A DNA stretch of 64,000 nt. Source: Alphaproteobacteria bacterium MarineAlpha12_Bin1. Its GTDB lineage: Bacteria > Pseudomonadota > Alphaproteobacteria > UBA6615. The notes beneath the pieces were generated by a model. It made no database searches. It was not told the origin of the DNA and saw nothing but the letters and a program-made list of their open reading frames with translations. Below are positions 34,994-44,903 of this stretch, piece by piece; position 1 is the stretch's first letter; each line of letters opens with the position of its first letter. The stretch lies in contig PTJY01000001.1 of the NCBI GenBank assembly GCA_002937505.1, positions 124,001-188,000 on the forward strand. The letters are read 5' to 3'. The position numbers and the translations under genes were made by a program.

Positions 34994-35476
34994 TTAAAGT
35001 CTTTCTAGAATGCTTTCAGCCGAAGTTTCGCCAAACTTTCCAGCTTCTTCAACTGCAACATATTTTATTATTTCATTCTCAATAATCATTGCAAACCTTT
35101 TGCAGCGCATTCCTAAACCCGCCTCATTAAGATCAAGTTCTAAACCAAGTTTCTTAGTGTAATCCCCTGCCCCATCAGCTAACATTATTATTTTATCTCC
35201 TACACTTTGGTCCTTTCCCCATGCGTCCATCACAAACGCATCATTTACAGACATGCAAGCTATAGTATCTATCCCCTTTGATTTTATTTCTTCTTCGTTT
35301 TCTGTGAAACCCGGAAGATGTTTTGCTGAACACGTAGGAGTAAATGCTCCTGGAACAGCAAACAAAACAACTCTTTTATTTTGAAATAGCTCTTTAGTAG
35401 AAACAGGTTTAGCTCCCTCTATCGTTTTGCAGCGGAGTTCACCCTCAGGTATCTTATCTCCCACTTGTATAGTCAT
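34994..35476 (-). CDS. Peroxiredoxin (Prx5-like thiol peroxidase)
   Basis: Atypical two-Cys peroxiredoxin of the Prx5 group, 160 residues. It reduces H2O2 and alkyl hydroperoxides with thiol donors. The active-site loop VPGAFTPTCSAKHLPGF holds the peroxidatic cysteine C49; C74 (TIACMSV) is an additional conserved-type cysteine. I start at the ATG at 35476 (MTIQVGDKIPEGEL), with GAGGGA upstream. The frame opens about 34 codons earlier but would add a low-complexity, unsupported leader. It follows rnhA convergently, a common alphaproteobacterial neighbour pair, and lies downstream of the DsbD-like gene on the same strand. Confidence 0.93.
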   Translation of the reverse strand: MTIQVGDKIPEGELRCKTIEGAKPVSTKELFQNKRVVLFAVPGAFTPTCSAKHLPGFTENEEEIKSKGIDTIACMSVNDAFVMDAWGKDQSVGDKIIMLADGAGDYTKKLGLELDLNEAGLGMRCKRFAMIIENEIIKYVAVEEAGKFGETSAESILERL

Positions 35477-35607
35477 TGTATTTATCCCTCTAGAATTCAG
35501 TATGTAAATCTCAGATTGCTTATTGATTTTAAACAAACAATTGTTAGACCGGTTGGTTTGAATTAGACAATTTATCATTCATATTTGATGATAAAATATC
35601 TGCTTAA

Positions 35608-37746
35608 TTATTCTTTAGATGCTTTTACTTTTTTATATCCTGTTTGTTCTATTGCAGAAAACAAACTACTTACAGATAAAAGCTCCGGCAATATAAGCCC
35701 AGTTTTGAAACCTGGCCCATAAACGACATTAAAAGGCACACCAAATCGATCAAATGTAGATAAATACTCTGTTATCTTTATATCTGGCGTAGTCCAGTCA
35801 GCTCTCATAGCTATAACATCCTCATTTTTAATTACTTTTTCGACTTCCTTAGATTGAAAAACGCGTTGCTTATTTAACTGGCATGTTATGCACCACTTAG
35901 CAGTAACGTCTACAATTACTACTTTGCCGTCCTTTACATGCTGATTGATAGAAAAATAATTAAATTTATTCCAGTGAGATGTTACATCATTTCGGGATAT
36001 TGTTTCGATTGAATTAAATGGTGATAAAACTCTAGGCACAAAAAATGAAAGGCAGATTATTATAAGAACAACCAGAGAAATTATCTTCTGATTAAAGGGC
36101 TTTAGTCGTTTATTTATTTTAAAAAGTAAAACTATAAGCCCCATTAAAAGTCCTACTAAATAAGCCGCCTCATTAGAAACTTGGTATTTAATTATAGTTA
36201 AAAACCAAATTGCCGTACCAAATAGACAAAACCCTAAGATTATTTTTATCCAAATCATCCAGTAGCCTGGTTTCGGCAACTTATTAGCCAGCCCAGGAAA
36301 AAGACCGATTAGTAAGAATGGAAGAGCCATACCTAATCCAAGTGAAACAAAAATAGTTAAGGTTTCTGATATGCTACCGGCGATTGCAAAACTTACTGAT
36401 GTACCTACAAAAGGTGCTGTGCAGGGAGTCGCTAAAATTGTAGCGAATGCCCCTTGAAAAAAACTACCCGAAGCATTTTTACTATCACTAATGGCTAGTG
36501 AAAATTTAAGTATTCTGGCAGGTAAGTTTATTTCGAAAAAACCCCACAGATTGGCAGCAAAAAGAGTGAGAATTATAATTATTGAGATAATAAATAAAGG
36601 CTGCTGAAACTGGATACCCCAGCCAAAAGTATAGCCAGCAGCTTTTGCTATTGATGCACACAAACCAAGAATTAAAAACGAAAAAATTATTCCTAAAGAG
36701 GTTATAAAAAAACTTGAACGAATTCTTTTTCTGCTTTCTCCAAAGGAGTTTATTACAGACAAAAGTTTTATTGATAAAACGGGAAATACACACGGCATAA
36801 GATTTAGAATCAAGCCTCCGCAAAAAGCTATAAAAATCATAGAAATATAGTTAAAACTAAGTCCTAATAATCCATTAGTTTTAATAATGTCATCTTGTAT
36901 TTTTAAATGAGATTCAACGCTCCTGTTACCATCAACTAATGTTAAGGTTACATTTGATAGTTGGTCAGTGGAATTATCAGGCTTTTCTCTTTCTTTTTCC
37001 AATCTCCATTCAGCAACTAATAATTTACCTTTATTTAAAATCTCAACTTTATTCCTGATAAATTTCAATTTATCTTGTGTTTCGATAAAGAATTCAGGGT
37101 TATCGAAAATAAAATTAGAACTGTATATAGCTTTTAAAATAGAACCTTTTTGACGGTACGATGTTATTTCTAACCCGTCTGAATTCAGCTTACCAGGCAC
37201 TAAATCTTTATACTTTCGGATTAATTCTGCATACTTAGTTTCATAGCTTTTTCCCGATGGTAAATGCAAACCAAGTTTCATAGAATGTGGAATACATATA
37301 TCTTTACAAGCGAGAACATCTAGGAGAACTCGTATGTCTATGGCTTCTCCGATATTTACTGGTTCTATTTGCACGGGAAAAACAATTTCATCTTTATAGC
37401 CGTTCATTTTTAATCCCTCAAAAATAAATCGCGAGGGAGCGGGCCATTCAAGATTTGTTGATTTCAGATTCGAACTTTTACTAAAATCTAGTTTTGGGGG
37501 CATTCCAGATTCGCCAGGTGACCTCCAATAGGTTTTCCAACCTGGCTTCAGTTTTACTTCAACCCCAATAAGTATCACATTGTGATTGCCGACTGATTTT
37601 ATAGAAGATAATAACCTGGCTTTTGCTTTAGGACCAACATCCCATTCACTAGAAGCTTCGTAGGAATGCACGTTATGTATAAAGACAACCACTGATAGCA
37701 CAGCAATAACAAAAGTTTTAATGGTATTTTTTAATAGCTTGACCAT
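35608..37746 (-). CDS. DsbD/ScsB-like thiol:disulfide interchange protein
   Basis: Membrane reductase of 712 residues that moves electrons from cytosolic thioredoxin to periplasmic thiol proteins. It has a signal peptide (1-28), then a large periplasmic domain of about 260 residues with VLACKDICIPHS. The CcdA-like membrane domain follows (about 295-560), with LMPCVFPVLSIK and LATPCTAPFVGTS holding its redox cysteine pair. The C-terminal thioredoxin domain has VTAKWCITCQLNK (WCxxC). The long N-terminal domain and PGWKTYWRSPGESGMPP point to the ScsB branch rather than E. coli DsbD. The peroxiredoxin gene follows on the same strand, suggesting related redox work. Confidence 0.9.
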   Translation of the reverse strand: MVKLLKNTIKTFVIAVLSVVVFIHNVHSYEASSEWDVGPKAKARLLSSIKSVGNHNVILIGVEVKLKPGWKTYWRSPGESGMPPKLDFSKSSNLKSTNLEWPAPSRFIFEGLKMNGYKDEIVFPVQIEPVNIGEAIDIRVLLDVLACKDICIPHSMKLGLHLPSGKSYETKYAELIRKYKDLVPGKLNSDGLEITSYRQKGSILKAIYSSNFIFDNPEFFIETQDKLKFIRNKVEILNKGKLLVAEWRLEKEREKPDNSTDQLSNVTLTLVDGNRSVESHLKIQDDIIKTNGLLGLSFNYISMIFIAFCGGLILNLMPCVFPVLSIKLLSVINSFGESRKRIRSSFFITSLGIIFSFLILGLCASIAKAAGYTFGWGIQFQQPLFIISIIIILTLFAANLWGFFEINLPARILKFSLAISDSKNASGSFFQGAFATILATPCTAPFVGTSVSFAIAGSISETLTIFVSLGLGMALPFLLIGLFPGLANKLPKPGYWMIWIKIILGFCLFGTAIWFLTIIKYQVSNEAAYLVGLLMGLIVLLFKINKRLKPFNQKIISLVVLIIICLSFFVPRVLSPFNSIETISRNDVTSHWNKFNYFSINQHVKDGKVVIVDVTAKWCITCQLNKQRVFQSKEVEKVIKNEDVIAMRADWTTPDIKITEYLSTFDRFGVPFNVVYGPGFKTGLILPELLSVSSLFSAIEQTGYKKVKASKE

Positions 37747-37927
37747 ATTGAATTATTTTCAGTTCCAAAAGCAACAAACTTAATTAATCATTGACTATGA
37801 AAGAAAATGTATACTTTCTACTTAATAATTAGGCATACCCAGATAATTTAAGTTTTAGCTAAACTGAATTAATCATGCTGACAAGAACTAATGATATAAA
37901 ATAGATATCTTTTGAACAGTTTATATT

Positions 37928-38500
37928 ATGTATAATGAAAAGAATCATTCCTATCTTGACGGGCAGCTGCTAATTGCAACGCCTTCAATGACTGATCCTC
38001 GTTTTGAGAAGGCAGTTATTCTTGTCTGTGTTCACAACGCAGAAGGAGCAATGGGAATTATAATAAATAAATTATTTGCTGATATCGACTTTAAAAAACT
38101 AATTTCAGAATTAAATATTACGTCTACAGAACATACAGGAAAATTGGACATTCATTTTGGTGGACCCGTTGAAATAGGTTACGGTTTCGTTCTGCACAGT
38201 AAAGAGACCATATTCGAAGGATCTTTACCTATTAATGATCAAATCTCATTGAATACCTCTATCGATATGATCAGGATGCTTGCTACAGGAAATGGGCCTG
38301 AAAATGCGCTATTAGCGCTTGGTTATGCCGGATGGGGCGCCGGGCAACTTGAAGAAGAACTAATCCAAAATTCTTGGCTGCACGCTCCTTACGATAAAAC
38401 ACTAGTTTTTTGTGCTGACATAAAAGATAAGTGGCATGCAGCGCTTAGTAGTATAGGGGTAGAGTTGTCAACTCTGTCTGACAGCATAGGTCGAGCTTAA
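37928..38500 (+). CDS. YqgE/AlgH family protein (UPF0301)
   Basis: Protein of 190 residues with all YqgE/AlgH marks: LDGQLLIATPSMTDPRFEKAV at the start, AMGIIINKL, FGGPVEIGYGFVLHS and the C-terminal GYAGWGAGQLEEEL. It is predicted to be cytosolic. AlgH has been linked to alginate regulation in Pseudomonas, but the molecular function is unresolved. The 181 bases upstream (37747-37927) are AT-rich and separate it divergently from the DsbD-like gene. I see no operator or terminator I can defend there. Confidence 0.9.
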   Translation: MYNEKNHSYLDGQLLIATPSMTDPRFEKAVILVCVHNAEGAMGIIINKLFADIDFKKLISELNITSTEHTGKLDIHFGGPVEIGYGFVLHSKETIFEGSLPINDQISLNTSIDMIRMLATGNGPENALLALGYAGWGAGQLEEELIQNSWLHAPYDKTLVFCADIKDKWHAALSSIGVELSTLSDSIGRA

Positions 38501-38517
38501 ATTAATAATTTTTTGAA

Positions 38518-39711
38518 TCACTTATACTTTTTTATTTTTTGACAAATGGTGATGAAAATAAAGAAAGTTGATACTAAAGCCGCTAGAACCCCAGAATAAA
38601 AAAAGGATTGTCCAAGTGAGGTCCATTTAATTATTGGAAGACTATAAAGGGGTGACGCAAATTGTCCGAGAAAAAAAGCTGCAGTTAGACCGCTTAACGC
38701 CCGACCACGAAAAACTGGAGCAGATCGAGCCAATATGACTAAAGTAGCATTTGGAAGGAATGCTCCCACTGAAAAACCACCAATCAGTAAAGCGATTACA
38801 ACGTCATATATATTTGTTGAGGTGCTGATTAAAATATAGCAGATACTTAAATCAGCAAAAACAAATGCAAATATTAAAGAAACACCAATTTGACGTCTAA
38901 GCCATGGGAATATTAAAGAAGAGATTCCTCCACTAAGACTAAATAACCCCACAGCCAAGCCAGCTTCAAAAGGACTCGGCACATCAATATCTACAAGAAA
39001 GAATGGGGTCTGAGATGGTACCATAAAAAGAAGCACCATTGCTAGAAATGTAAGGACATAAATGCCAAAAACAATTAACAAATCATTTCTAGAAGTTCTT
39101 TTTGAAGAAATTTTTGAGTTTTTATCTTTAATAGTATGTGGTTCATACAAACTAATGACTATTGGAATCACTAACACTAATGCAACCCCAAACACTGCAA
39201 AAGTCGCACGCCACCCAATCTCAGCTAATAAGCCAGCTAGAAAAGTATATATAAGTGTTCCAAATGAAATTGAGGCACTTTGATATCCAGCAACTCTATT
39301 TCGTTCCTCCCCTGAATAATAATCCCCAATTAAAGCAGTAACACTTGTAAGAATCCCTACAAGAAAAACCCCTAAAATAGCCCTACTTATAAGTATTGCT
39401 GTAAGTGTTTCTAGGACCAAACCAGAAAGGCCAGAAAAGCCAAAACCAACAATACTAAATATAAGGGTTTTACGGCGACCAACTTTATCGACTACTAGTC
39501 CTACAAACGGACCAAATAATGCAAGAAAGAGCATCGGTATAGTTAAAACTAGCCGAGACAAGAGCTGCGCATTTTCCACATCTGAAAATTCCGCATACAA
39601 GTCAGGTAATCCTGGCGCTATAACAGAAGAAAGGAAGGCAATACTACTTGTTAGCAAAATAGTTAACATACGAAAACGTGGGCTAACTAATTTAGAGAGC
39701 TTTAGGCGCAT
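38518..39711 (-). CDS. MFS transporter, drug-efflux-like
   Basis: Major facilitator of 397 residues with 12 predicted membrane helices. The loop between helices 2 and 3 has the family motif GLVVDKVGRRKTLI. VSPRFRMLTILLTSSIAFLS starts helix 1. The general form resembles the DHA1 drug and metabolite exporters, but no substrate can be assigned. It is the last gene before the yqgE convergence, 17 bases apart. The GNAT gene lies upstream on the same strand, 37 bases from its ATG. Confidence 0.85.
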   Translation of the reverse strand: MRLKLSKLVSPRFRMLTILLTSSIAFLSSVIAPGLPDLYAEFSDVENAQLLSRLVLTIPMLFLALFGPFVGLVVDKVGRRKTLIFSIVGFGFSGLSGLVLETLTAILISRAILGVFLVGILTSVTALIGDYYSGEERNRVAGYQSASISFGTLIYTFLAGLLAEIGWRATFAVFGVALVLVIPIVISLYEPHTIKDKNSKISSKRTSRNDLLIVFGIYVLTFLAMVLLFMVPSQTPFFLVDIDVPSPFEAGLAVGLFSLSGGISSLIFPWLRRQIGVSLIFAFVFADLSICYILISTSTNIYDVVIALLIGGFSVGAFLPNATLVILARSAPVFRGRALSGLTAAFFLGQFASPLYSLPIIKWTSLGQSFFYSGVLAALVSTFFIFITICQKIKKYK

Positions 39712-39748
39712 GTTTAAAATAGAGGACCTGATAAAGGTATATAATTAG

Positions 39749-40342
39749 TCAAGACACTCTCGTGTAGTCTTCTCCTAATAACGAGAAGAGAAGGTGGTCA
39801 TGCCATTTACCATTTATTTTCATATATTTTCGTGCATATCCATCCTGATTGAAACCCGACCTAACAAGCAACCTTTTGCTTGCCTGATTATGCGGCAAAC
39901 ATGCGGCCTCAACGCGGTGAAGCATCAGTTCATCAAAGCAGAAGCAATTTATAAGATTCAAAGCTTCGGTCATATAGCCTTTACGACTATGTGGTTTTCC
40001 AATCCAATACCCCAGAGTACCGCACTGAGAAACCCCTCTACGAAGATTTGAGAGACTAATGCCCCCAAGAAGAGCCTCATCTTCATTTCGAAAAATAAAA
40101 AAGCTATTACCCAACTGAGATCGCCACTCACTTGAATGGCGGTTTAAATAACGAGAGAAAGCCTCATATGATAATGCATCAGGCGACCAAGTAGGCTCCC
40201 ATGGTTCGAGAAAATCACGACTAATAGAGCGCACCTCGACATATCCTCTCCAATCAGATTCTTTAGGAGGTCTCAAAAAAATCCTTCTGCCGCTTAGGCG
40301 TATATTTTTATTAGATGAAGATAAATTCTTAAAAAGACGCAT
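39749..40342 (-). CDS. GNAT acetyltransferase, RimJ/RimL-like
   Basis: GCN5-type N-acetyltransferase of 197 residues. IFLRPPKESDW is the standard first strand of the RimJ/RimL group. The acetyl-CoA site is around GYWIGKPHSRKGYMTEAL, and the C-terminal NQASKRLLVRSGFNQDGYARKYMKI... region holds the closing motif. Such proteins acetylate ribosomal protein N-termini or other amines; the target here is unknown. It stands directly downstream of the M16 peptidase on the same strand, an arrangement found in other alphaproteobacteria (M16 peptidase then GNAT), and probably shares its transcript. Confidence 0.88.
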   Translation of the reverse strand: MRLFKNLSSSNKNIRLSGRRIFLRPPKESDWRGYVEVRSISRDFLEPWEPTWSPDALSYEAFSRYLNRHSSEWRSQLGNSFFIFRNEDEALLGGISLSNLRRGVSQCGTLGYWIGKPHSRKGYMTEALNLINCFCFDELMLHRVEAACLPHNQASKRLLVRSGFNQDGYARKYMKINGKWHDHLLFSLLGEDYTRVS

Positions 40343-40363
40343 GAGAAAAACTTCTCTTATTGT

Positions 40364-41632
40364 TTAGGCCGCCAAGCGTTCCGCAATAATATCAATCTGC
40401 TCCAGATCAGCTATTGGCCCTACTGCAGCTATTACAGGAGAATTAGCAAAAATTTCTTTAGCTAAACTAGAAACTTGTATCACATCTATTGAATCCAGGC
40501 GGGCCACCACCTCTTCGATAGGCATAACACGTCCAAATATTAAGATATGTTGAGCAATTTGTTCACATCTAGCCCCGGTTGATTCGAGGGCCATCAAAAG
40601 GCTTGATTTTATTTGTGCGCGGGCTCTCTCTACTTCCTCTATGCTAAGGCTATCTGCTAACCCTCTTATCTGATCACATAAGGCGGGAATTAACTCTTTG
40701 ATTTGGTTATCGCCTGTTCCAGCATAAATCCCAAAGAGCCCAACATCTGAATAAGAAGACATAAATGAATCAATAGAATAAACAAGGCCTCGCTTTTCCC
40801 GAATATCTTGAAATAATCGTGAAGACATTCCACCCCCCAGTAAATTTGATAATACTGACATAGCGTAAAAATCTGAGGAACCAATTGCTGGTCCAGAAAA
40901 ACCAAATATAAAGTGGATCTGTTCCAAATCTCTATATTCTCTATGTTCGCCACCTGAAAAGACACCGCTTGAGGCGCTTGTTTGTTTGCCTGTCTTTATA
41001 TTACCAAAGTACTCTTCACACCTTTCAAGCAACTCTTGATGGTGAATGTTCCCGGCGGCAGCAATAACCATAGACGATCCCTGATAGTGCCTCTCAAGAA
41101 ACCCTCTAATTTCTTTATCCGTTAGATCACTTACAGTTTTTGGTTTTCCCAGTACTGGCCTTCCTAATGGCTGATTAGGAAACGCTGTTGACTGAAAGTG
41201 ATCAAAAATCACGTCATCAGGCGAATCAAGAGCTTGTCCGATTTCTTGTAGTATAACTGCTCTCTCCTTATCTATTTCAGAACTTTTGAACACAGAATTT
41301 TGTACGATATCTGCAATAACATCTAAAGCAAGGCAGTAATCCCCTTTTAAGACTTTTGAAAAGAAAGCGGTCATTTCTCTAGAGGTGTAGGCATTTATAG
41401 AGCCCCCTACAGATTCAATTTCCTCTACAATATCCTTGGACGTGCGTCGCTCAGTCCCCTTAAACAACATATGTTCTAAAAAGTGTGCCACTCCGTTTTC
41501 TGAAGACCTTTCATACCTTGCACCTGCACGCACCCACAAACCTAGAGAGATTGATTCAACGTTAGACATTCTATCACTTACCACGGTGAGACCATTAGGC
41601 AATTTACTTATATTAACTTCTCTATTCATCAC
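40364..41632 (-). CDS. M16 family zinc peptidase (processing-peptidase-like)
   Basis: Zinc metallopeptidase of 422 residues related to the beta subunit of the mitochondrial processing peptidase. The inverted zinc motif H-x-x-E-H is H50-FLE-H54 in AHFLEHMLFKGT, and the third ligand glutamate lies about 75 residues later in the KERAVILQEI helix. No signal peptide is evident, so it may act in the cytosol, although some relatives are periplasmic. The gene follows thrC by only 10 bases, a linkage known in alphaproteobacteria. Confidence 0.93.
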   Translation of the reverse strand: MMNREVNISKLPNGLTVVSDRMSNVESISLGLWVRAGARYERSSENGVAHFLEHMLFKGTERRTSKDIVEEIESVGGSINAYTSREMTAFFSKVLKGDYCLALDVIADIVQNSVFKSSEIDKERAVILQEIGQALDSPDDVIFDHFQSTAFPNQPLGRPVLGKPKTVSDLTDKEIRGFLERHYQGSSMVIAAAGNIHHQELLERCEEYFGNIKTGKQTSASSGVFSGGEHREYRDLEQIHFIFGFSGPAIGSSDFYAMSVLSNLLGGGMSSRLFQDIREKRGLVYSIDSFMSSYSDVGLFGIYAGTGDNQIKELIPALCDQIRGLADSLSIEEVERARAQIKSSLLMALESTGARCEQIAQHILIFGRVMPIEEVVARLDSIDVIQVSSLAKEIFANSPVIAAVGPIADLEQIDIIAERLAA

Positions 41633-41642
41633 TTAGTCCCGC

Positions 41643-43052
41643 TTAACAATGTATTTTACTAGACATTACATCTCTAATATAACTTTCAACTGCACTAAGA
41701 TTGTTATTTAATTTAGTAAATCTCTCTTCTCTATCATATAAATCACTGAGAAAAGTGGGTAAATCAGGATTAATTCCTGTAGCTTGCTTTACTGCATCAG
41801 GAAACTTTGCAGGATGTGCTGTCGCCAAAACCACATGTAAGGTTTCATTATTTTTTAATTGTTTCAAAGCACCAAGTCCAACAGCCGTATGAGGATCAAC
41901 TAAAACACCCCTATCATCATATAATTGTTTGATCGCTAATAGAGTACCCTCATCATTAGTACTGTATCCTGAAAAAATATTGCTTGCTAAGGAATGAATT
42001 TTATTTCCTCCTGGGAGGACCCCTTCCTCTCTAAACATTTTTATAGAATTTGAGACAGCCTCACCATCTCGATCGTAGAAATCAAACAAAAGTCTCTCAA
42101 AATTGCTCGAAACCTGAATGTCCATACTTGGAGATAATGATGGTTTTACAGGCATGATTGACATATCACCTGTTTCAAAAAATCGGGTAAGAATATCATT
42201 ATGGTTTGACGCAACCACCAAGTTAGCGGCATTTAACCCCATCTGTATGGCCGAATATCCTGCATATACATTTCCAAAATTTCCAGTTGGAACTATAAAA
42301 GAGATTGGCCGGTCATATTTTTTAAGCCGAGAAACAGCATAGAAATAATAGACTATTTGAGCCATCACTCGCGCCCAATTAATTGAATTTACAGCGGAAA
42401 CATTTAAATCATCACGAAATAATGCATCATTAAACATTTCTTTCACTAAATCCTGGCAATCATCAAATGTTCCCTCAATAGCTATATTGTGTACATTTGA
42501 ATCTAATACCGTAGTCATCTGCCGTCGCTGAACATCTGATACTCTACCAAGCGGATGCAGCATAAAAATATCCAGATTATCACGGCCTTTGCATGCTTCT
42601 ATTGCAGCTGAACCTGTATCTCCTGACGTTGCGCCAATTATGGTTAACCGTTTATCCCTCTTAGTGAGTATGTGCTCAAACATTCGTCCTAGAAACTGTA
42701 GAGCAAAATCCTTAAACGCTAGTGTTGGTCCATGAAATAATTCAAGCATCCAAGCGTTACTTTCTATTTGAACCAAAGGAGCCACAGATGGCCGTTTAAA
42801 GGGTTTATAACTATCGTCGATTAAACATTTAAGTTTTATATCTTCAATACACTTGTCTTCTATATAAGGGCGAATGATTTCAAATGCTAATTCAACATAA
42901 TCGACATCATCCATATCTAATATATGATTATCTGCGGATATTTGAGGCCATACTTTCGGAACATATAAGCCTCCATCATTAGCAAGTCCCGTGAGCACAA
43001 CATCTTCAAACTCTAATATTGGCGCACCCGTTCTCGTACTTATATACTGCAA
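41643..43052 (-). CDS. thrC: Threonine synthase
   Basis: PLP enzyme of 469 residues that converts O-phosphohomoserine to threonine. The PLP lysine is K114 in FHGPTLAFKDFALQF. MQYISTRTGA and GLANDGGLYVP form the N-terminus. IGATSGDTGSAAIEA, AVNSINWARVMAQIVYYF and PTGNFGNVYAGY are conserved substrate and phosphate loops. The start appears to be a TTG at 43052 with AGGAG nine bases upstream. It takes its substrate from ThrB at 33.4 kb. Its leader holds a perfect palindrome (43083-43103). Confidence 0.96.
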   Translation of the reverse strand: MQYISTRTGAPILEFEDVVLTGLANDGGLYVPKVWPQISADNHILDMDDVDYVELAFEIIRPYIEDKCIEDIKLKCLIDDSYKPFKRPSVAPLVQIESNAWMLELFHGPTLAFKDFALQFLGRMFEHILTKRDKRLTIIGATSGDTGSAAIEACKGRDNLDIFMLHPLGRVSDVQRRQMTTVLDSNVHNIAIEGTFDDCQDLVKEMFNDALFRDDLNVSAVNSINWARVMAQIVYYFYAVSRLKKYDRPISFIVPTGNFGNVYAGYSAIQMGLNAANLVVASNHNDILTRFFETGDMSIMPVKPSLSPSMDIQVSSNFERLLFDFYDRDGEAVSNSIKMFREEGVLPGGNKIHSLASNIFSGYSTNDEGTLLAIKQLYDDRGVLVDPHTAVGLGALKQLKNNETLHVVLATAHPAKFPDAVKQATGINPDLPTFLSDLYDREERFTKLNNNLSAVESYIRDVMSSKIHC

Positions 43053-43082
43053 GCTTTTTTGCTCCTAAAAATTCCTCAGTAC

Positions 43083-43103
43083 GTTTATCAACAATTGATA
43101 AAC
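43083..43103 (-). promoter_or_regulatory. Perfect 9-bp palindrome in the thrC leader
   Basis: GTTTATCAA (43083-43091) and TTGATAAAC (43095-43103) are exact complements around three bases, 31 bases before the thrC start codon. On the thrC strand an eight-base T-run comes before the stem rather than after it, so this is not an intrinsic terminator. It could be a regulator's operator or a leader hairpin. The rest of the 43053-43223 gap is AT-rich with no clear promoter. Confidence 0.45.
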
Positions 43104-43223
43104 AAAAAAAACACTAGAAAAAAGATGATGCTATAAATTATTTAACTAAATAGTTCTTTTCCCTTTAATAAATAAAATTAAAGTCTTGAATCTACCACAA
43201 ACAATCAACAGCTTGAATATAAT

Positions 43224-44723
43224 TTAGTTTAGATAACGACTTTGAAGATGTTCCTGGAAAATCTTTATATTTAGATTATCTCCAGAAGCCGTGTGCAATA
43301 ATTCATCTGCACTCAAGAGGGATCCTTTTGAATGAATATTCGAGCGTAACCAACTTAGTAAGGATTGGAATTTTCCCTTTGAAATTTCACCTTCTAGATC
43401 GTTTAGTTGTTTTTTAGCTGCATTATAAAATTGTGCGGCTGCCACTGCACCAATTGTATAGGTGGGAAAGTAACCAAAACTGCCAGAAGGCCAATGGATA
43501 TCTTGTAAACAACCAAGAGAATCGTTTGGAGGGGTAATTCCTAGTAAACTTGCCATACCTTCATTCCAGGCAGCTGGTAGATCGGCAACCAACAAATCGT
43601 TGCTAATTAATGCTCGTTCTAATCTATATCTCAAAATAATGTGTGCAGGATAAGTTACTTCATCAGCATCTACTCTTATAAAACCTGGACTAACCCTCGT
43701 GTAAAGACGGTGTAAGTTATCAACCTCCCAGGCTTGACCAGATCCAGAAAAAGCTCTTTTTATAATTGGGGCGGCATAAATCATAAAGCTATAAGATCGA
43801 CAAACTTGCATCTCAAGAAGGAGAGACTGGCTCTCGTGCATGGCCATTCCCCGAGCAGACCCTACTGGTTGGTAAGACCAGCTTTCAGGCAATCCGTGTT
43901 CGTATATGGCGTGACCAGTTTCATGCAGAACCCCCATCAAAGAAGAGGTAAAATCATTCTCATCATAACGAGTGGTAATACGGACGTCATTTAACCCGCC
44001 TCCACAGAATGGATGAAGGCTTACATCAACACGCCCCCTACTAAAGTCAAAGCCAAAATCTTTCATGAACTTAAGTCCCAACTTTTTCTGTTTATCAACA
44101 GAAAATGGACCTTTGAGTGGAACAACTTTAGGCTGTTTAGACTGAAACTCCATTACCTCCCCAAGAAAACCTGACAAAAATTTTTCATGATTAGAAAAAA
44201 TTTCATCAATTCTCTCACTGCGACAACCAGGCTCGTATGTATCTAGTAAGCAGTCATAGGGGGATAGACCTAGGTTTTCAGATTTTGCTACAGAGACCTC
44301 TCTAGTAACTTCAATGACGTCATTTAAACTAGGCATTAGAAAAGCAAAGTCATTTTCTTGTTTAGCCTTGCGCCATTCCATCTGGCACGTTGAATTTGCT
44401 CGTGACTGCTCTTTAACCAAGTCAGCTGGAACTGATATAGCATGAAGATGGGCACGCTTCATTCCTTCTAAGTTAGCTACTTTCCACGAGTCTATTTTTC
44501 CTTTGTTAAAATCAACTTTATCTAATAACTCACTTATTTTTGGGTGAGTTAAAAGGTCATGACTCAGTACACTCAGGGTTGCGAGTTGTTCAGATCTTGC
44601 TGATGCGCTTCCCTCTGGCATTATGGTCGACTGATCCCAATCTAAAATTGCAATTGCGTCATTAATAATACCAATCCGTCGGTAAAGGCTCACTAAATCA
44701 TTATATGCTGAATTCTCCGACAT
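43224..44723 (-). CDS. M32 family carboxypeptidase (Taq-like)
   Basis: Zinc carboxypeptidase of 499 residues that removes C-terminal residues from peptides. The zinc site HETGH (267-271) sits in MGVLHETGHAIYEHGLP, and the third ligand is expected in AMHESQSLLLEMQVCRS. Other family signs are RTCPGF-like RVSPGFIRVDADEVTYPAHI and PSGSFGYFPTYTIGAVAAAQ. No signal peptide, so cytosolic. It is on the same strand as thrC but 171 bases upstream, and is divergent from tldD (180-base AT-rich gap without features I can name). Confidence 0.95.
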   Translation of the reverse strand: MSENSAYNDLVSLYRRIGIINDAIAILDWDQSTIMPEGSASARSEQLATLSVLSHDLLTHPKISELLDKVDFNKGKIDSWKVANLEGMKRAHLHAISVPADLVKEQSRANSTCQMEWRKAKQENDFAFLMPSLNDVIEVTREVSVAKSENLGLSPYDCLLDTYEPGCRSERIDEIFSNHEKFLSGFLGEVMEFQSKQPKVVPLKGPFSVDKQKKLGLKFMKDFGFDFSRGRVDVSLHPFCGGGLNDVRITTRYDENDFTSSLMGVLHETGHAIYEHGLPESWSYQPVGSARGMAMHESQSLLLEMQVCRSYSFMIYAAPIIKRAFSGSGQAWEVDNLHRLYTRVSPGFIRVDADEVTYPAHIILRYRLERALISNDLLVADLPAAWNEGMASLLGITPPNDSLGCLQDIHWPSGSFGYFPTYTIGAVAAAQFYNAAKKQLNDLEGEISKGKFQSLLSWLRSNIHSKGSLLSADELLHTASGDNLNIKIFQEHLQSRYLN

Positions 44724-44903
44724 TTCGTATCCTGCTATTTGAGTTCTTATGAGATATCTAACACAATTATTTTAGTTTATAAGTCAATCTGTATTTTTTT
44801 GTGTTAATACTTAATCAACTAATTTAAAACTCTCTATTCATAACTTTCAACCGACTTACCACTGTAGCCGATCAAGTTCATAATACAATTTTGGAACAAT
44901 TTT

